A stretch of DNA of 64,000 nucleotides from Paenibacillus sabuli (GTDB taxonomy: Bacteria; Bacillota; Bacilli; Paenibacillales; Paenibacillaceae): contig NZ_JACXIZ010000021.1 of the NCBI RefSeq assembly GCF_014705605.1, positions 62,001 to 126,000 on the forward strand, given 5' to 3'. Below are positions 46,901 through 54,933 of the stretch, in pieces; position 1 is the first letter of the stretch, and every line of letters starts with the position of its first letter. The translations under genes and the position numbers were made by a program. The notes under the pieces are model-generated. The model searched no databases and had not been told where the DNA came from. It saw only the letters and a list, made by a program, of their open reading frames with translations.

Positions 46901-47127
46901 AGACGGAGACCGGCGTCCGACTCAGTTGGAAGGCTAACGACACCAGCCAGCAGGTTACCAGCTACAACGTCTATTACAGCGCGGACGGCGGCAGCTACAC
47001 CAAGATCGGCAGTGCACCGGTCGGCCGCTTCGACTACATCTCCACGCTCGAATCCGGCTGGTTCCAAATTACGGCGGTCAATGCCGGCGGCGAGTCGGAA
47101 CGCTCCGCTCCCGTGCAGCTGAAATAG
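43948..47127 (+). CDS. Class A penicillin-binding protein with two FnIII domains
   Basis: 1059 residues. One membrane segment (about 24-48) is followed by a GT51 glycosyltransferase domain with catalytic EDSNFFEHKG (Glu near 112). The transpeptidase domain has SAMK (Ser427), SLN and KTGTT (Lys623). After it come a fibronectin type III domain (about 830-910), an acidic Asn/Asp/Gly-rich linker of about 65 residues, and a second FnIII domain to the end. It polymerises and cross-links glycan. ATG 43948 is 11 nt after GAGGAGG. The family in Paenibacillus often carries one C-terminal FnIII; two with a long linker is larger than usual. Confidence 0.92.
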   Translation: MEEKKPRTSARSGWRTFGLVVYTTIKWIIIFILIFGLFGGGAVTGYVASLVKDDPVRPRTVIESEINENALTGFVYFNNGELVGQLRTEEDRRLAEPDEIPQQVIDALLSVEDSNFFEHKGVDINGFGRAVKQKLLNEANQTGGSTLTQQLARRVFLSLDVTDARKFKEIFLSFRMERYLTKPEILTAYLNKMPFGNGSNGYQVFGIKAAAEGIFDITDLSQLNIAQSAYLAGLPQLPSLYSAYNGRGEMNERNIERAIERQRFVLSRMLFTERISQQQYDEAVAFDIRGALAESEEKAYSTYPYLMLEAERQASEVLLQQEKPNMTLEQLRRDENYGTMLEEARQKLLRGGYHVHTTIDPQIYQVMQQIAANPDNFSPDNPEKGMEQTAAMLIDHKTGAILGMIEGRDFYHEQMNYATQMTRQPGSAMKPIAAYLPAIDAGLVQPASIIDDAPIVLRDYSKGYHIPKNYSSGYDGLVTAREALNRSLNLPALKIFLNDVTIEKAWEFVRKLGVTTLQPQDDAAQTGVIGGLSIGVTVEELTNAYGAIANHGVFNDAFMVSKIVDADGNEVYAHKAVPERVVSEQSAFLMTDMLRTVVSQSGSTGHSLTGLFNKYGEIPIAGKTGTTQNYGDVWFMGYTPDVTLGVWVGYEKQKNSLTGEGRSRARLLWAEILNQVTDARSELFKSEAFEQPDGIVKATVSSVSGKRPTDLTRQRGLLVTDWFNEAYVPTEADDALVQAAYITYNGVNYIPHDTTPEDFVQRKIVIKRKEPLDALMDQIQEALKVMPASDRRPLGSYMPRDAGDEAPSKTDPRTDDGATPAPPANVRLAAPEGGTVSITFNASPESDVVGYRLYRSINGAGYSKIGDSISAGSATSFSTSIAGNSYRYYVTAVDVAGRESAPSRVAELGQPSNEPQQPENGGGTTEDPNDEDGNSNEPNDPGAPNGGNGAGNDGGSDGEDTDSGNEAEDNTPGAVTAPGPITARKTETGVRLSWKANDTSQQVTSYNVYYSADGGSYTKIGSAPVGRFDYISTLESGWFQITAVNAGGESERSAPVQLK

Positions 47128-47169
47128 CATGGGTGGGCTAACCGTTACGAGCTAGGCGAAATCATATAT

Positions 47170-47197
47170 GTTCTATACTTTCAAGACAAAACGGCAC
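47170..47197 (+). repeat. Partial copy of the dispersed 99-bp repeat
   Basis: TTCTATACTTTCAAGACAAAACGGC matches the repeat arm seen at 442-680 (opposite strand) and 13110-13132, with a related CGTTACGAG about 30 nt upstream. It leads straight into the PBP/acsA terminator stem. Confidence 0.6.
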
Positions 47198-47221
47198 GGG
47201 GCTAAGGTCCCGTGCCGTTTT
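47188..47221. terminator. Bidirectional terminator between the PBP gene and acsA
   Basis: AAAACGGCACGGG and CCCGTGCCGTTTT form a perfect 13-bp stem with an 8-nt loop. A/T tracts on both sides allow use by the two convergent genes. Confidence 0.88.
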
Positions 47222-47235
47222 GAATTTCATTGAAA

Positions 47236-48960
47236 TTAGTCCTCGATTGTCGAAAGATCGCCTGTCGGCAAGTCCAGCTCCCACGCTTTGAGCACCCGCC
47301 GCATGATTTTTCCGCTGCGTGTTTTCGGCAGCTTGTCTTTGAACTCGATTTCGCGCGGCGCCGCATGCGCCGACAAGCCTACCTTGACAAAGGTGTAGAT
47401 TTCCTTTTTGAGCTCCTCAGAGGGCTCGAAGCCTTCGCGCAGCGAGATGAACGCCTTGATAATCTCCCCGCGCATCGGGTCCGGCTTGCCGATGACGCCC
47501 GCCTCGGCGATCGCCGGGTGCTCGACCAGCTTGCTCTCAACCTCGAACGGGCCGACGCGTTCGCCGGAGGTGTTGATGACATCGTCGATTCGACCTTGGA
47601 ACCAGAAGTACCCCTCTTCGTCACGATACGCGGAATCGCCGGAGACGTACCAGCCTTGCAGACGGAAGTATTCCTCGTACTTGGCCGGATTGTTCCAGAT
47701 TTTGCGCATCATCGACGGCCACGGCGTGCGAATGGCCAGGTTGCCCATGCGATTGGGCGGCAGCTCGTTGCCGTTGTCGTCGATGATCGCCGCCTCGATG
47801 CCCGGGAGCGGCTTGCCCATCGAGCCCGGCTTGATCGTCATGCAAGGGTAGTTGCAGACTAGCTGCCCGCCTGTCTCGGTCATCCACCAGGTGTCGTGGA
47901 TGCGATGCCCGTAGACCTTGAGCCCCCAGCGCACGACCTCGGGGTTGAGCGGCTCTCCGACGCTCAGCACGTGGCGCAGCTTCGACAGATCGTACTGTTG
48001 GACGACCTCGTCGCCTGCGCCCATCAGCATGCGAAATGCAGTAGGGGCGCTGTACCAGACCGTCACGCCGTACTTCTGCAGGGTCGCGTACCAGTCCTGC
48101 GGGCTGAACCGCCCGCCGCGAATGACATTGGTTACGCCATTGAGCCAAGGCGCGAAAATCCCGTACGAGGTGCCCGTCACCCAACCCGGGTCGGCTGTGC
48201 ACCAGTACACATCGTCGGGCTGCAGGTCCAGTACGACCTGTCCGGTGTAGTAATGCTGAATCATGGCATTCTGCACATGATAGACGCCTTTGGGCTTGCC
48301 GGTGGAGCCCGACGTATAATGGAGGAGCAATCCGTCCTCGCGTCCCAGCCACTCGATCTGCGCCTCCTCGGAGGCGCCGGCCATCTCGGTGCGATAATCG
48401 ACGATGCCTTCCTCCGACGGCACGTCGTCGCCGAAGACGATGACATGCTTCAGCGCAGGCAGCTCGCTGCGCGGAATACGGCCGAGCAGTGCGGGCGTCG
48501 TGACGATGGCGACCGCTTCGCTGTCCTGCAGTCGATCGCGCACCGCCGTCTCCATGAACGCTTCGAACAGCGGCCCGACCACGGCGCCGATTTTGAGCGC
48601 GCCCATCAGGCTGAAGTACAGCTCCGGCGTACGCGGCATGAATATAAAAACGCGGTCGCCCTTGCCGATGCCAAGTCCCCTCAGCACGTTGGCAAAACGA
48701 GACGATTGCGCAGCAATATCGGCAAAGGTGTACGATTCCTCGCGTGAAGCGTCACTGTACAGCAGCGCCGTTTTACTGCCGCGCCCCTGCTCGACATGAC
48801 GGTCGACAGCCTCGTAGGCCATATTGACCTTGCCGGTCTCATGCCAGGAGAACTGCTTCTCCACCTCTTCCCATCGCATCGACGCATACGTGTTCTCGTA
48901 ATCTCGCATGTTCGGTGTCGTCGCGGTGGCCGCGATGCGTTCTTGCTGAACATTTTCCAT
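47236..48960 (-). CDS. acsA: Acetyl-CoA synthetase
   Basis: 574 residues, matching AcsA of bacilli. The AMP-binding loop is LLHYTSGSTGKPKGVYH, the hinge region is GWYVSGDSAYRDEEGYFWFQ, and the catalytic lysine is in PKTRSGKIMRR. It converts acetate, ATP and CoA to acetyl-CoA. That lysine is the site acetylated by AcuA, encoded divergently. ATG 48960 is 9 nt after CAGGAGG. A cre-like site lies 42-56 nt upstream of the start, consistent with CcpA control. Confidence 0.94.
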   Translation of the reverse strand: MENVQQERIAATATTPNMRDYENTYASMRWEEVEKQFSWHETGKVNMAYEAVDRHVEQGRGSKTALLYSDASREESYTFADIAAQSSRFANVLRGLGIGKGDRVFIFMPRTPELYFSLMGALKIGAVVGPLFEAFMETAVRDRLQDSEAVAIVTTPALLGRIPRSELPALKHVIVFGDDVPSEEGIVDYRTEMAGASEEAQIEWLGREDGLLLHYTSGSTGKPKGVYHVQNAMIQHYYTGQVVLDLQPDDVYWCTADPGWVTGTSYGIFAPWLNGVTNVIRGGRFSPQDWYATLQKYGVTVWYSAPTAFRMLMGAGDEVVQQYDLSKLRHVLSVGEPLNPEVVRWGLKVYGHRIHDTWWMTETGGQLVCNYPCMTIKPGSMGKPLPGIEAAIIDDNGNELPPNRMGNLAIRTPWPSMMRKIWNNPAKYEEYFRLQGWYVSGDSAYRDEEGYFWFQGRIDDVINTSGERVGPFEVESKLVEHPAIAEAGVIGKPDPMRGEIIKAFISLREGFEPSEELKKEIYTFVKVGLSAHAAPREIEFKDKLPKTRSGKIMRRVLKAWELDLPTGDLSTIED

Positions 48961-49001
48961 CCGAATCATCCTCCTGAACTCTGATCGTTCACGCCGCCCG
49001 C

Positions 49002-49016
49002 AGTATACGCTTACAA
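49002..49016 (-). promoter_or_regulatory. Candidate cre (CcpA) site between acsA and acuA
   Basis: TTGTAAGCGTATACT on the minus strand fits the cre consensus (WTGNAANCGNWNNCW) at nearly all positions. CcpA is encoded 3 kb away. Confidence 0.65.
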
Positions 49017-49089
49017 GACAGACGCGCATCGCGCTGCATCGCGCAAGTATGACGGTCGCCGGCGCGGCAAGTCTCGGTTTGTGTATCCG

Positions 49090-49118
49090 TTTACGCTTAT
49101 ACCGACAAAACGTATTAT
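49090..49118 (+). promoter_or_regulatory. Candidate promoter of acuA-acuC
   Basis: TTTACG (49090-49095) and TATTAT (49113-49118), spacer 17 bp. Confidence 0.5.
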
Positions 49119-49210
49119 AGCATAACACAACTATTCCGCATACGTCCTTTACTTTTAAGACAACTTTTTGATACGCTTTGAAGTAGCAGGATGGAAGGAT
49201 GGGATGGCGA

Positions 49211-49843
49211 GTGGAACATCGAAAAATCTATCAGGTCAACCGTCTGTCCTCCAAGGAGGGCGAGCTGCTCGTAGAGGGACCGGTAGCGCCGGACGTGCTT
49301 GCAGGCTGGAGCATGCATACCGATCTGGACGCCTTTCGCCGGCCGCGCGACCAGCACGAAGCGCTCGTCGAAATCGCCGCCCTGGAGGAAGGCCGCGTCA
49401 TTGTCACCCGCGACGACACGACCATTGTCGGCTACGTGACCTTTCACTATCCGGACGAGCTCGAACGCTGGTCCGAGGGCAACATGGACGATTTAATCGA
49501 GCTCGGCGCTGTCGAAGTCTCCAACTCGTACCGGGCGCTCGGACTGGGCAAGCACATGATCCGCAGCGCGTTCGCGGACAGCCAATTGGATAATGCCATT
49601 GTGTTCGCAACCGAGTATTATTGGCACTGGGATCTGGAAGGCAACAAAATGAACGTCTGGGATTACCGTAAAATGATGGAGAATCTGATGAAATCGGTCG
49701 ATATGGTATGGTTTGCGACGGATGATCCCGAAATCTGTTCCCACCCGGCCAACTGTCTGATGGTCCGCATCGGCAAAGAGGTGCCGCTATCGTCGGTCGA
49801 GAAGTTCGACCGGGTTCGCTTCAGGCAACGCTTCATGTACTAG
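49211..49843 (+). CDS. acuA: Protein acetyltransferase AcuA
   Basis: 210 residues. The GNAT segment LIELGAVEVSNSYRALGLGK binds acetyl-CoA; WSEGNMDDL and EYYWHWDLEG are AcuA hallmarks. It acetylates AcsA on the catalytic lysine and switches it off. I start at GTG 49211 because the family opens with MEHxK-like residues; ATG 49199 is possible. acuC follows after 63 nt; acuB, which lies between them in B. subtilis, is absent. Confidence 0.9.
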   Translation: MEHRKIYQVNRLSSKEGELLVEGPVAPDVLAGWSMHTDLDAFRRPRDQHEALVEIAALEEGRVIVTRDDTTIVGYVTFHYPDELERWSEGNMDDLIELGAVEVSNSYRALGLGKHMIRSAFADSQLDNAIVFATEYYWHWDLEGNKMNVWDYRKMMENLMKSVDMVWFATDDPEICSHPANCLMVRIGKEVPLSSVEKFDRVRFRQRFMY

Positions 49844-49906
49844 CTTAAGATCCTGCGCAGACCGGCGCATTTAATTGGCCGCAAAAGAAAGGAGGAGACG
49901 ATTGCC

Positions 49907-51079
49907 ATGCCGTCCGATGCCGTATTTGTTCATCACCCGGAGGCGATGCATTACCGGTTCAACGATCAACACCCTTTTAATCCGCAGCGCCTCAAACTAG
50001 CGATCGATCTGCTGCATAATGTGTCGGCGCTGGAGCGTTCGCATATGCAGGTGCCGCCTCCTGCCAGCGACGAGCTGCTGCGGCTTGTCCACCGCGACGA
50101 TTACATCGAAGCGGTGCAGGCGCTCAGCACGGAGCAGCCGTCCTCGTCATGGCTCGCCAAGGCTGCAGCCTACGGCCTTCAGACGGAAGACACACCCTTT
50201 TTCCCGGGCATGCATCGGGCTTCCGCGGCGCTGGTCGGGGGCAGCGTGCATGCCGCCGAGCTCGTCGCTTCGGGTCGAGCGAGGCACGCGTTTCATATGG
50301 GGGGCGGGCTGCACCACGCATTTCCCGAGCGCGGGGCGGGCTTTTGCGTATACAACGACGCCGCCGTTGCAATCGCTCACATTCGCAGCCGTTACAAGCT
50401 GCGCGTGCTCTATATCGATACCGACGTCCATCATGGCGACGGGGTGCAGTTTGCGTTCTATCACGATCCGGACGTCTGCACGTACTCGATTCACGAGACC
50501 GGCAAGTTTTTGTTTCCGGGCACGGGGTTCGTGCAGGAGAAGGGCGGCCACGAAGGATTCGGCGCCTGCTACAACATCCCGCTCGATCCGTATACCGAGG
50601 ATGATTCGTGGCTGGAATGCTTTTCCGCCAGCATCGAGAAGGTCGCAGCGGCCTTCAAGCCCGACTTGATCATCAGTCAGCACGGCTGCGATGCCCATGC
50701 TTACGATCCGCTCTCGCACGTCCACTGCAGCATGCGCATCTATGAGGAGATGCCGGCGCGCATTCACCGGCTCGCGCATCGCTATGCAGACGGACGCTGG
50801 GTCGCGATCGGCGGCGGCGGGTATGACATCTGGCGCGTCGTGCCGCGCGCATGGGCGATGGTATGGCTGACGATGATCGAGCATCCGCTCGTCGCGCAGC
50901 TCGGAGCGGGCCCCCAGACGCTGCCTCGGCAGTGGATGGAGCGCTGGCAGCCGGAGAGTCCGGTGGAGCTGCCGACGCATTGGCTGGATGATACCTCGAG
51001 CTGGGCGCCCATGCCCCGAAGAGACGAGATCGCGCATAGCAACCGCAGCACCGCTGCAATTGCCGTTCAGGATCTTTGA
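49907..51079 (+). CDS. acuC: Acetoin utilisation deacetylase AcuC
   Basis: 390 residues of the class I-like histone deacetylase fold. GGGLHHAFPERGAGFC, DTDVHHGDGVQ and SQHGCDAHAYDPLSH supply the catalytic histidines and the zinc ligands. It removes the acetyl group from AcsA and so reactivates it. AAAGGAGGAG lies before ATG. Its stop is 9 nt from the end of the convergent mtnN gene. Confidence 0.93.
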   Translation: MPSDAVFVHHPEAMHYRFNDQHPFNPQRLKLAIDLLHNVSALERSHMQVPPPASDELLRLVHRDDYIEAVQALSTEQPSSSWLAKAAAYGLQTEDTPFFPGMHRASAALVGGSVHAAELVASGRARHAFHMGGGLHHAFPERGAGFCVYNDAAVAIAHIRSRYKLRVLYIDTDVHHGDGVQFAFYHDPDVCTYSIHETGKFLFPGTGFVQEKGGHEGFGACYNIPLDPYTEDDSWLECFSASIEKVAAAFKPDLIISQHGCDAHAYDPLSHVHCSMRIYEEMPARIHRLAHRYADGRWVAIGGGGYDIWRVVPRAWAMVWLTMIEHPLVAQLGAGPQTLPRQWMERWQPESPVELPTHWLDDTSSWAPMPRRDEIAHSNRSTAAIAVQDL

Positions 51080-51087
51080 GCTGAGCG

Positions 51088-51786
51088 TCAGAGCGCTTCG
51101 ACGAGCGCGCTAACGAAGCGATAAGAGCGGTCGGCTGCTTCCTGGGTAAAGGTCTCAAAATTAACCTGGGCAGAGCCGTCTGCCTTGTCCGACATGGAAC
51201 GGATGACGACGAACGGGGTACCGTTCATCCAGCAGACCTGCGCCAAGGCTGCGCCCTCCATCTCCACGCACGCCCCGCCCATCTCCTCGCGGAGCATTTG
51301 TACGGACTCGCGACTGGCGATGAATTGGTCGCCCGAGAGTACCTTGCCGACGAGACAACGCCCGGGGAAGAGCCGCTCTCCGGTCTGCCGTGCCAGCTCG
51401 ACGAGTGTTCCGTCGGCTGCATAATCCGAGACCTCTTGGAACGGCACCTCTCCCCGTGCGAAGCCGAGTGGCGAAGCGTCCATGTCATGCTGCACACAGC
51501 TTGAGGAGATGACGAGATCTCCGATTTCCAACTCCGGGTCGAGCGCACCGGCTACGCCGGTGAAGCAGATCCCCCCCGCGCCAAGATCAATCATGAATTG
51601 CGTGCAGACTGCCGCATTCACCTTGCCTACGCCGGATTTGCCGTACACCACATCACGTCCGTGCAGCGTCCCCTCGTACAGCGTCAGACCGGCCTTTTCA
51701 TGCTTTTGCGTCACCTCGACATGGCGATGCAGCAGTTCGACTTCCTCGGACATGGCTCCAATAATGCCCATTTTCCTGTTCTTCAC
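51088..51786 (-). CDS. mtnN: 5'-methylthioadenosine/S-adenosylhomocysteine nucleosidase
   Basis: 232 residues. GIIGAMSEEVELL carries the N-terminal catalytic Glu; VEMEGAALAQV and RSMSDKAD carry the later Glu and the proton-donating Asp. It splits MTA and SAH to adenine and thioribose sugars, feeding methionine salvage. GTG 51786 has GGAAGGGG 6 nt upstream; ATG five codons later is an alternative. Confidence 0.92.
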   Translation of the reverse strand: MKNRKMGIIGAMSEEVELLHRHVEVTQKHEKAGLTLYEGTLHGRDVVYGKSGVGKVNAAVCTQFMIDLGAGGICFTGVAGALDPELEIGDLVISSSCVQHDMDASPLGFARGEVPFQEVSDYAADGTLVELARQTGERLFPGRCLVGKVLSGDQFIASRESVQMLREEMGGACVEMEGAALAQVCWMNGTPFVVIRSMSDKADGSAQVNFETFTQEAADRSYRFVSALVEAL

Positions 51787-51805
51787 ATGCTTCCCCTTCC
51801 TTTTC

Positions 51806-51836
51806 AAAAAAACGCCCTCGACGCAACGAGCGCCAA
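51806..51836 (-). terminator. Terminator of ccpA
   Basis: An imperfect GC-rich stem (GGCGCTCG with CGAGGGCG) is followed by seven T residues on the minus strand. It overlaps the region just upstream of mtnN. Confidence 0.65.
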
Positions 51837-51856
51837 GGGATTAGATGGTTGTGTCG

Positions 51857-52861
51857 CTAAACGGGTTGGACCGATTGACGCGAAATGTATTCGTGCGGCA
51901 ATACGACTTTGGGATCATCCACATTTTCTTTTTTCATCAGCTTGGTCAGCAGGCGCATCGATACAGCGCCGATATCGTACATTGGCTGCGCCACCGTCGA
52001 CAGCTGCGGACGTACCATCGAGGCCATCCGGCTGTTGTCTACGCTAATGACCGAGATGTCGTCTGGCACTTTGGCGCCGGAATCCTGAATGGCATGAATG
52101 GCGCCGATCGCCATCTCGTCGGTAGCCGAGAATACGGCCGTCGGCGTGTCCTTAAGCTCCAGGAAATACTTCATCGCTTCGATGCCCGACTCGTAGCGGT
52201 AATTGCCGACGCGAACGAGCGATTCGTCGTACGCGATGCCTGCTTGCTCGAGTGCCCGCTTATAGCCCTGGAAGCGGGCATAGCCGTTAGCAGGGTCCTG
52301 CAGCGTTCCGCTGATCATGGCGATGGCGCGATGGCCTTTTTGAATCAACGCATTGACGGCATCGAACGCAGCGGCTTCGTGGTCGATGTCCACCGATGGA
52401 ATCGTACCCTGCTCGTCTGTCGTCGCGCACAGTACGATCGGAACATTAGCCGTTTTGAAGGCTTGGACATGCTCGTCCGTCACTGCGCCGCCCATGAACA
52501 GCAGACCGTCCACCTGCTTCTCCAGCAGCGTGTTGATGACCCGGATTTCCTTTTCCTTCTTCTTGTCCGCGTTGCAGAGGATGATATTGTAATGGTACAT
52601 GTTCGCAATATCTTCGATACCGCGCGCCACTTCGGCAAAAATCGAATTGGAGATATCCGGAATGACGACACCGACGGTCGTCGTTTTTTTGCTTGCCAAT
52701 CCCCGCGCCACCGCATTGGGACGGTAGCCCAGGCGTTCGATCGCTTCGAACACCTTTTTGCGCGTTTGGGGTTTTACATTCGGGTTGTTGTTGACGACCC
52801 TGGATACGGTCGCCATCGACACGCCCGCTTCCCTTGCAACATCATAAATGGTTACCGTCAC
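51857..52861 (-). CDS. ccpA: Catabolite control protein A
   Basis: 334 residues. The LacI-type HTH is at residues 3-24 ([20 protein letters not shown]) and the hinge helix contains [11 protein letters not shown]. The C-terminal ligand domain ends [15 protein letters not shown]. With HPr-Ser-P or a Crh-like protein it binds cre sites and represses or activates carbon genes. GTG 52861 lies 7 nt after GGAGAG. Its place next to acu genes and ytxJ matches B. subtilis. Confidence 0.93.
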   Translation of the reverse strand: MTVTIYDVAREAGVSMATVSRVVNNNPNVKPQTRKKVFEAIERLGYRPNAVARGLASKKTTTVGVVIPDISNSIFAEVARGIEDIANMYHYNIILCNADKKKEKEIRVINTLLEKQVDGLLFMGGAVTDEHVQAFKTANVPIVLCATTDEQGTIPSVDIDHEAAAFDAVNALIQKGHRAIAMISGTLQDPANGYARFQGYKRALEQAGIAYDESLVRVGNYRYESGIEAMKYFLELKDTPTAVFSATDEMAIGAIHAIQDSGAKVPDDISVISVDNSRMASMVRPQLSTVAQPMYDIGAVSMRLLTKLMKKENVDDPKVVLPHEYISRQSVQPV

Positions 52862-52955
52862 GATCCTTCTCTCCATTTATTTCATATTTTTTGTTTCCAC
52901 TCGTGTGCGTCTGCAGCTTAGGATCACCATATGTCTTCCATGATACGACATTCAA

Positions 52956-53318
52956 CTACATTTCGCAATGTTGCCGCAATTTCTCTTCCAGAGCGGCGTA
53001 AGTTATATGCCAGTGACTCGTGTGCCATGTCACGTTGCCTGCCTCGACAAGCAGCGCCTGCGGAGAAGCGTGCTTGACTTCGAGCTGCTCCTCGATGCGA
53101 TTGGATACGGGCCGATCCTCCACGACGTTGACCAGGACCGCATCGAATGCCGGGCTTTTGACGTCAGACAAAAACGTCGTCAATTCGTCATGCGCGCCTG
53201 CGCTGACCGAACAGCGTGTGCTGTGCTTGAATACGAGCAGCGGCCGCTCGGACGAGGCGGCCAGCGCGGCGTCCCATTGCTCCGTCGTCTCCAGGGTTTG
53301 CAAGGTCATCTCGCTCAT
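52956..53318 (-). CDS. ytxJ: Monothiol bacilliredoxin BrxC (YtxJ)
   Basis: 120 residues of thioredoxin fold. The site FKHSTRCSVSAGAHDEL has one cysteine in the position of the YtxJ active site (usually CPIS); here it reads CSVS. It takes bacillithiol from modified proteins. ATG 53318 is 8 nt after AGGAGG; an ATG two codons earlier is very close to the site. Confidence 0.88.
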   Translation of the reverse strand: MSEMTLQTLETTEQWDAALAASSERPLLVFKHSTRCSVSAGAHDELTTFLSDVKSPAFDAVLVNVVEDRPVSNRIEEQLEVKHASPQALLVEAGNVTWHTSHWHITYAALEEKLRQHCEM

Positions 53319-53368
53319 TTTCATTTCCTCCTTGATCTACCGTTACTTTGCGCCAAACCAGGCGCAAC

Positions 53369-53782
53369 TTATGTATGAATCGTTCGTTTGCTGAGCTGGG
53401 CCAGGCGCCGTTCAAGCTCCTCCATCCAGGCTTCGTCGCTGAGCGACTGCGCAAGCAAATAAAGATCGAGCAGCTGGTTCACACGCTGTTCCAGCATTTG
53501 TTCCACCGAACGCGCTTCCGCGCTTTTGGGCTTGGCCTCGACGGCAAGCAGCAAATTCGCCCATTCGTTGCAAGCCTCAAAAGCGATCGTCTGCTTGTCC
53601 GGCTCGTCTCCGAGACCTTCAATCAATTGCGTCAAGTCCGGCTTGACCTCAGCAAGCACTTCGCTTTGGCTACACGCGGCACAGCAAAAAATCGGCACAT
53701 TGTCGATTTCCACCTTGCCCGAAAAAAGGACCGTTCGAAGCTTGACTGTCATTTGTCCTCCGCATGAACACCGTTTTTGCAA
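53369..53782 (-). CDS. Hypothetical zinc-finger protein (YgiT-type finger)
   Basis: 137 residues. Two Cys pairs near the N-terminus (RCSCGGQ and FCCAACSQ) resemble the CxxC-x(n)-CxxC finger of YgiT/MqsA proteins, without a clear HTH. The rest is helical and acidic. The start TTG 53782 is 9 nt after AAGGAG; ATG 53800 is an alternative but overlaps that site. Function unknown; lies between ytxJ and a VanZ-like gene on the same strand. Confidence 0.65.
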   Translation of the reverse strand: MQKRCSCGGQMTVKLRTVLFSGKVEIDNVPIFCCAACSQSEVLAEVKPDLTQLIEGLGDEPDKQTIAFEACNEWANLLLAVEAKPKSAEARSVEQMLEQRVNQLLDLYLLAQSLSDEAWMEELERRLAQLSKRTIHT

Positions 53783-53877
53783 AATGGCCCACTCCTTCAT
53801 TCCACACTGCAGGGTATACGTAAAATTATTCGACTTGATTCGCGTATTTCCTGCCATCGGAGCGGTACTAATTTTTG

Positions 53878-54300
53878 TTAGGCCGCAAATTTGCGCCATC
53901 GTCTGCGAATCGGCGCAATGGCCAGCAAAAGAACGGCGGCCAGCGCGCCGATCGTATCGTTGCGCAGGTCGGCGGGGTCGGGCATGCGGCCGGCCACGAA
54001 GGATTGATGATATTCGTCGGTAATTCCGTAGAGCAAGCATAGCAGCACGATCAACGCTTTCCAGCGCGGTGCGTCTGCACGCGCGCCCAGCGCATAATCA
54101 AAGGCTAGCGCCAGCGCAAAATAGGCGACAAAATGGCCCCAGTCAAAGCTTTGCATCCACGGAAGCAGTCGCTGCATCCAAGGCAGGACGCCGTCAAGCT
54201 CGTCTCCGGTTCGGCTTGAGAGCCAAAAAATGACGGTCATCACCAGCAGCGCCGGCAGCCAGCGCGGCAAGCGGCCGGCCGGATGTCTCGTTTGATTCAT
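53878..54300 (-). CDS. VanZ-like family membrane protein
   Basis: 140 residues with four membrane segments. FWLSSRTGDEL, GHFVAYFALA, ITDEYHQSFVAGR and LRNDTIGALA are VanZ-family signatures. AAGGAGG is 4 nt before ATG. The role of small VanZ proteins is not clear, although some lower teicoplanin sensitivity. Confidence 0.88.
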   Translation of the reverse strand: MNQTRHPAGRLPRWLPALLVMTVIFWLSSRTGDELDGVLPWMQRLLPWMQSFDWGHFVAYFALALAFDYALGARADAPRWKALIVLLCLLYGITDEYHQSFVAGRMPDPADLRNDTIGALAAVLLLAIAPIRRRWRKFAA

Positions 54301-54358
54301 GGCGCCTCCTTCGTTACAATAAACGAGATGTCAGCCAAAGAAACAGGAGGAACATGCG

Positions 54359-54889
54359 ATGCGATTGAAGGGCAAGTCCGTAATCTGCCTCATTGACGAC
54401 GAATTTGAAGACCTGGAACTGTGGTACCCCGTGTACCGCGCCCGCGAGGAGGGCGCGCTCGTGCAGTTCGCCGGACCGGAAAAGGGCCGTACGCATATCG
54501 GCAAATACGGGGTGCCGGCCAAAGCCGACCTGAGCTTCGACGAGATGGCCGCCGGCGCCTGCGACGCGCTGCTCGTCCCGGGCGGCTGGGCCCCCGACAA
54601 GCTGCGGCGCTACCCGCAGGTGCTGCAGCTCGTGCGCGAGCTCGACGCCGCAGGCAAGCCGATCGGCCAGATCTGTCATGCCGGATGGGTGCTCATCTCC
54701 GCCAAAATTCTGAACGGGCGCAAGGTCACGTCAACGCCGGGCATCCGCGACGACATGGAGAATGCCGGCGCCACCTGGCTGGACGAGGCCGTCGTCGTAG
54801 ACGGCAATCTCGTCTCCTCGCGCCGCCCGCCTGACCTGCCGGCTTACGCCAAAGCCTTCGTCGACTTGCTCGGCGCGACTGCACGCTAA
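54359..54889 (+). CDS. DJ-1/PfpI family protein (class I glutamine amidotransferase-like)
   Basis: 176 residues. The nucleophile elbow is GQICHAGWVLIS with Cys in CHAG; the helping Glu is in DDEFEDLELW. It resembles YraA/PfpI stress proteins that act as deglycases or proteases; the substrate is unknown. AGGAGG lies before ATG. It is convergent with ptsI, 44 nt apart, without a clear terminator. Confidence 0.88.
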   Translation: MRLKGKSVICLIDDEFEDLELWYPVYRAREEGALVQFAGPEKGRTHIGKYGVPAKADLSFDEMAAGACDALLVPGGWAPDKLRRYPQVLQLVRELDAAGKPIGQICHAGWVLISAKILNGRKVTSTPGIRDDMENAGATWLDEAVVVDGNLVSSRRPPDLPAYAKAFVDLLGATAR

Positions 54890-54933
54890 AGCGCGTATTC
54901 CAGCATTGGCTGCCGCCTGGCGGGAACGGCCGG

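Noticed and set aside
49081-49100. Second cre site (TGTATCCGTTTACG) upstream of acuA
   Set aside because: It has at least two mismatches at conserved positions of the consensus, so only the site at 49002-49016 is reported.
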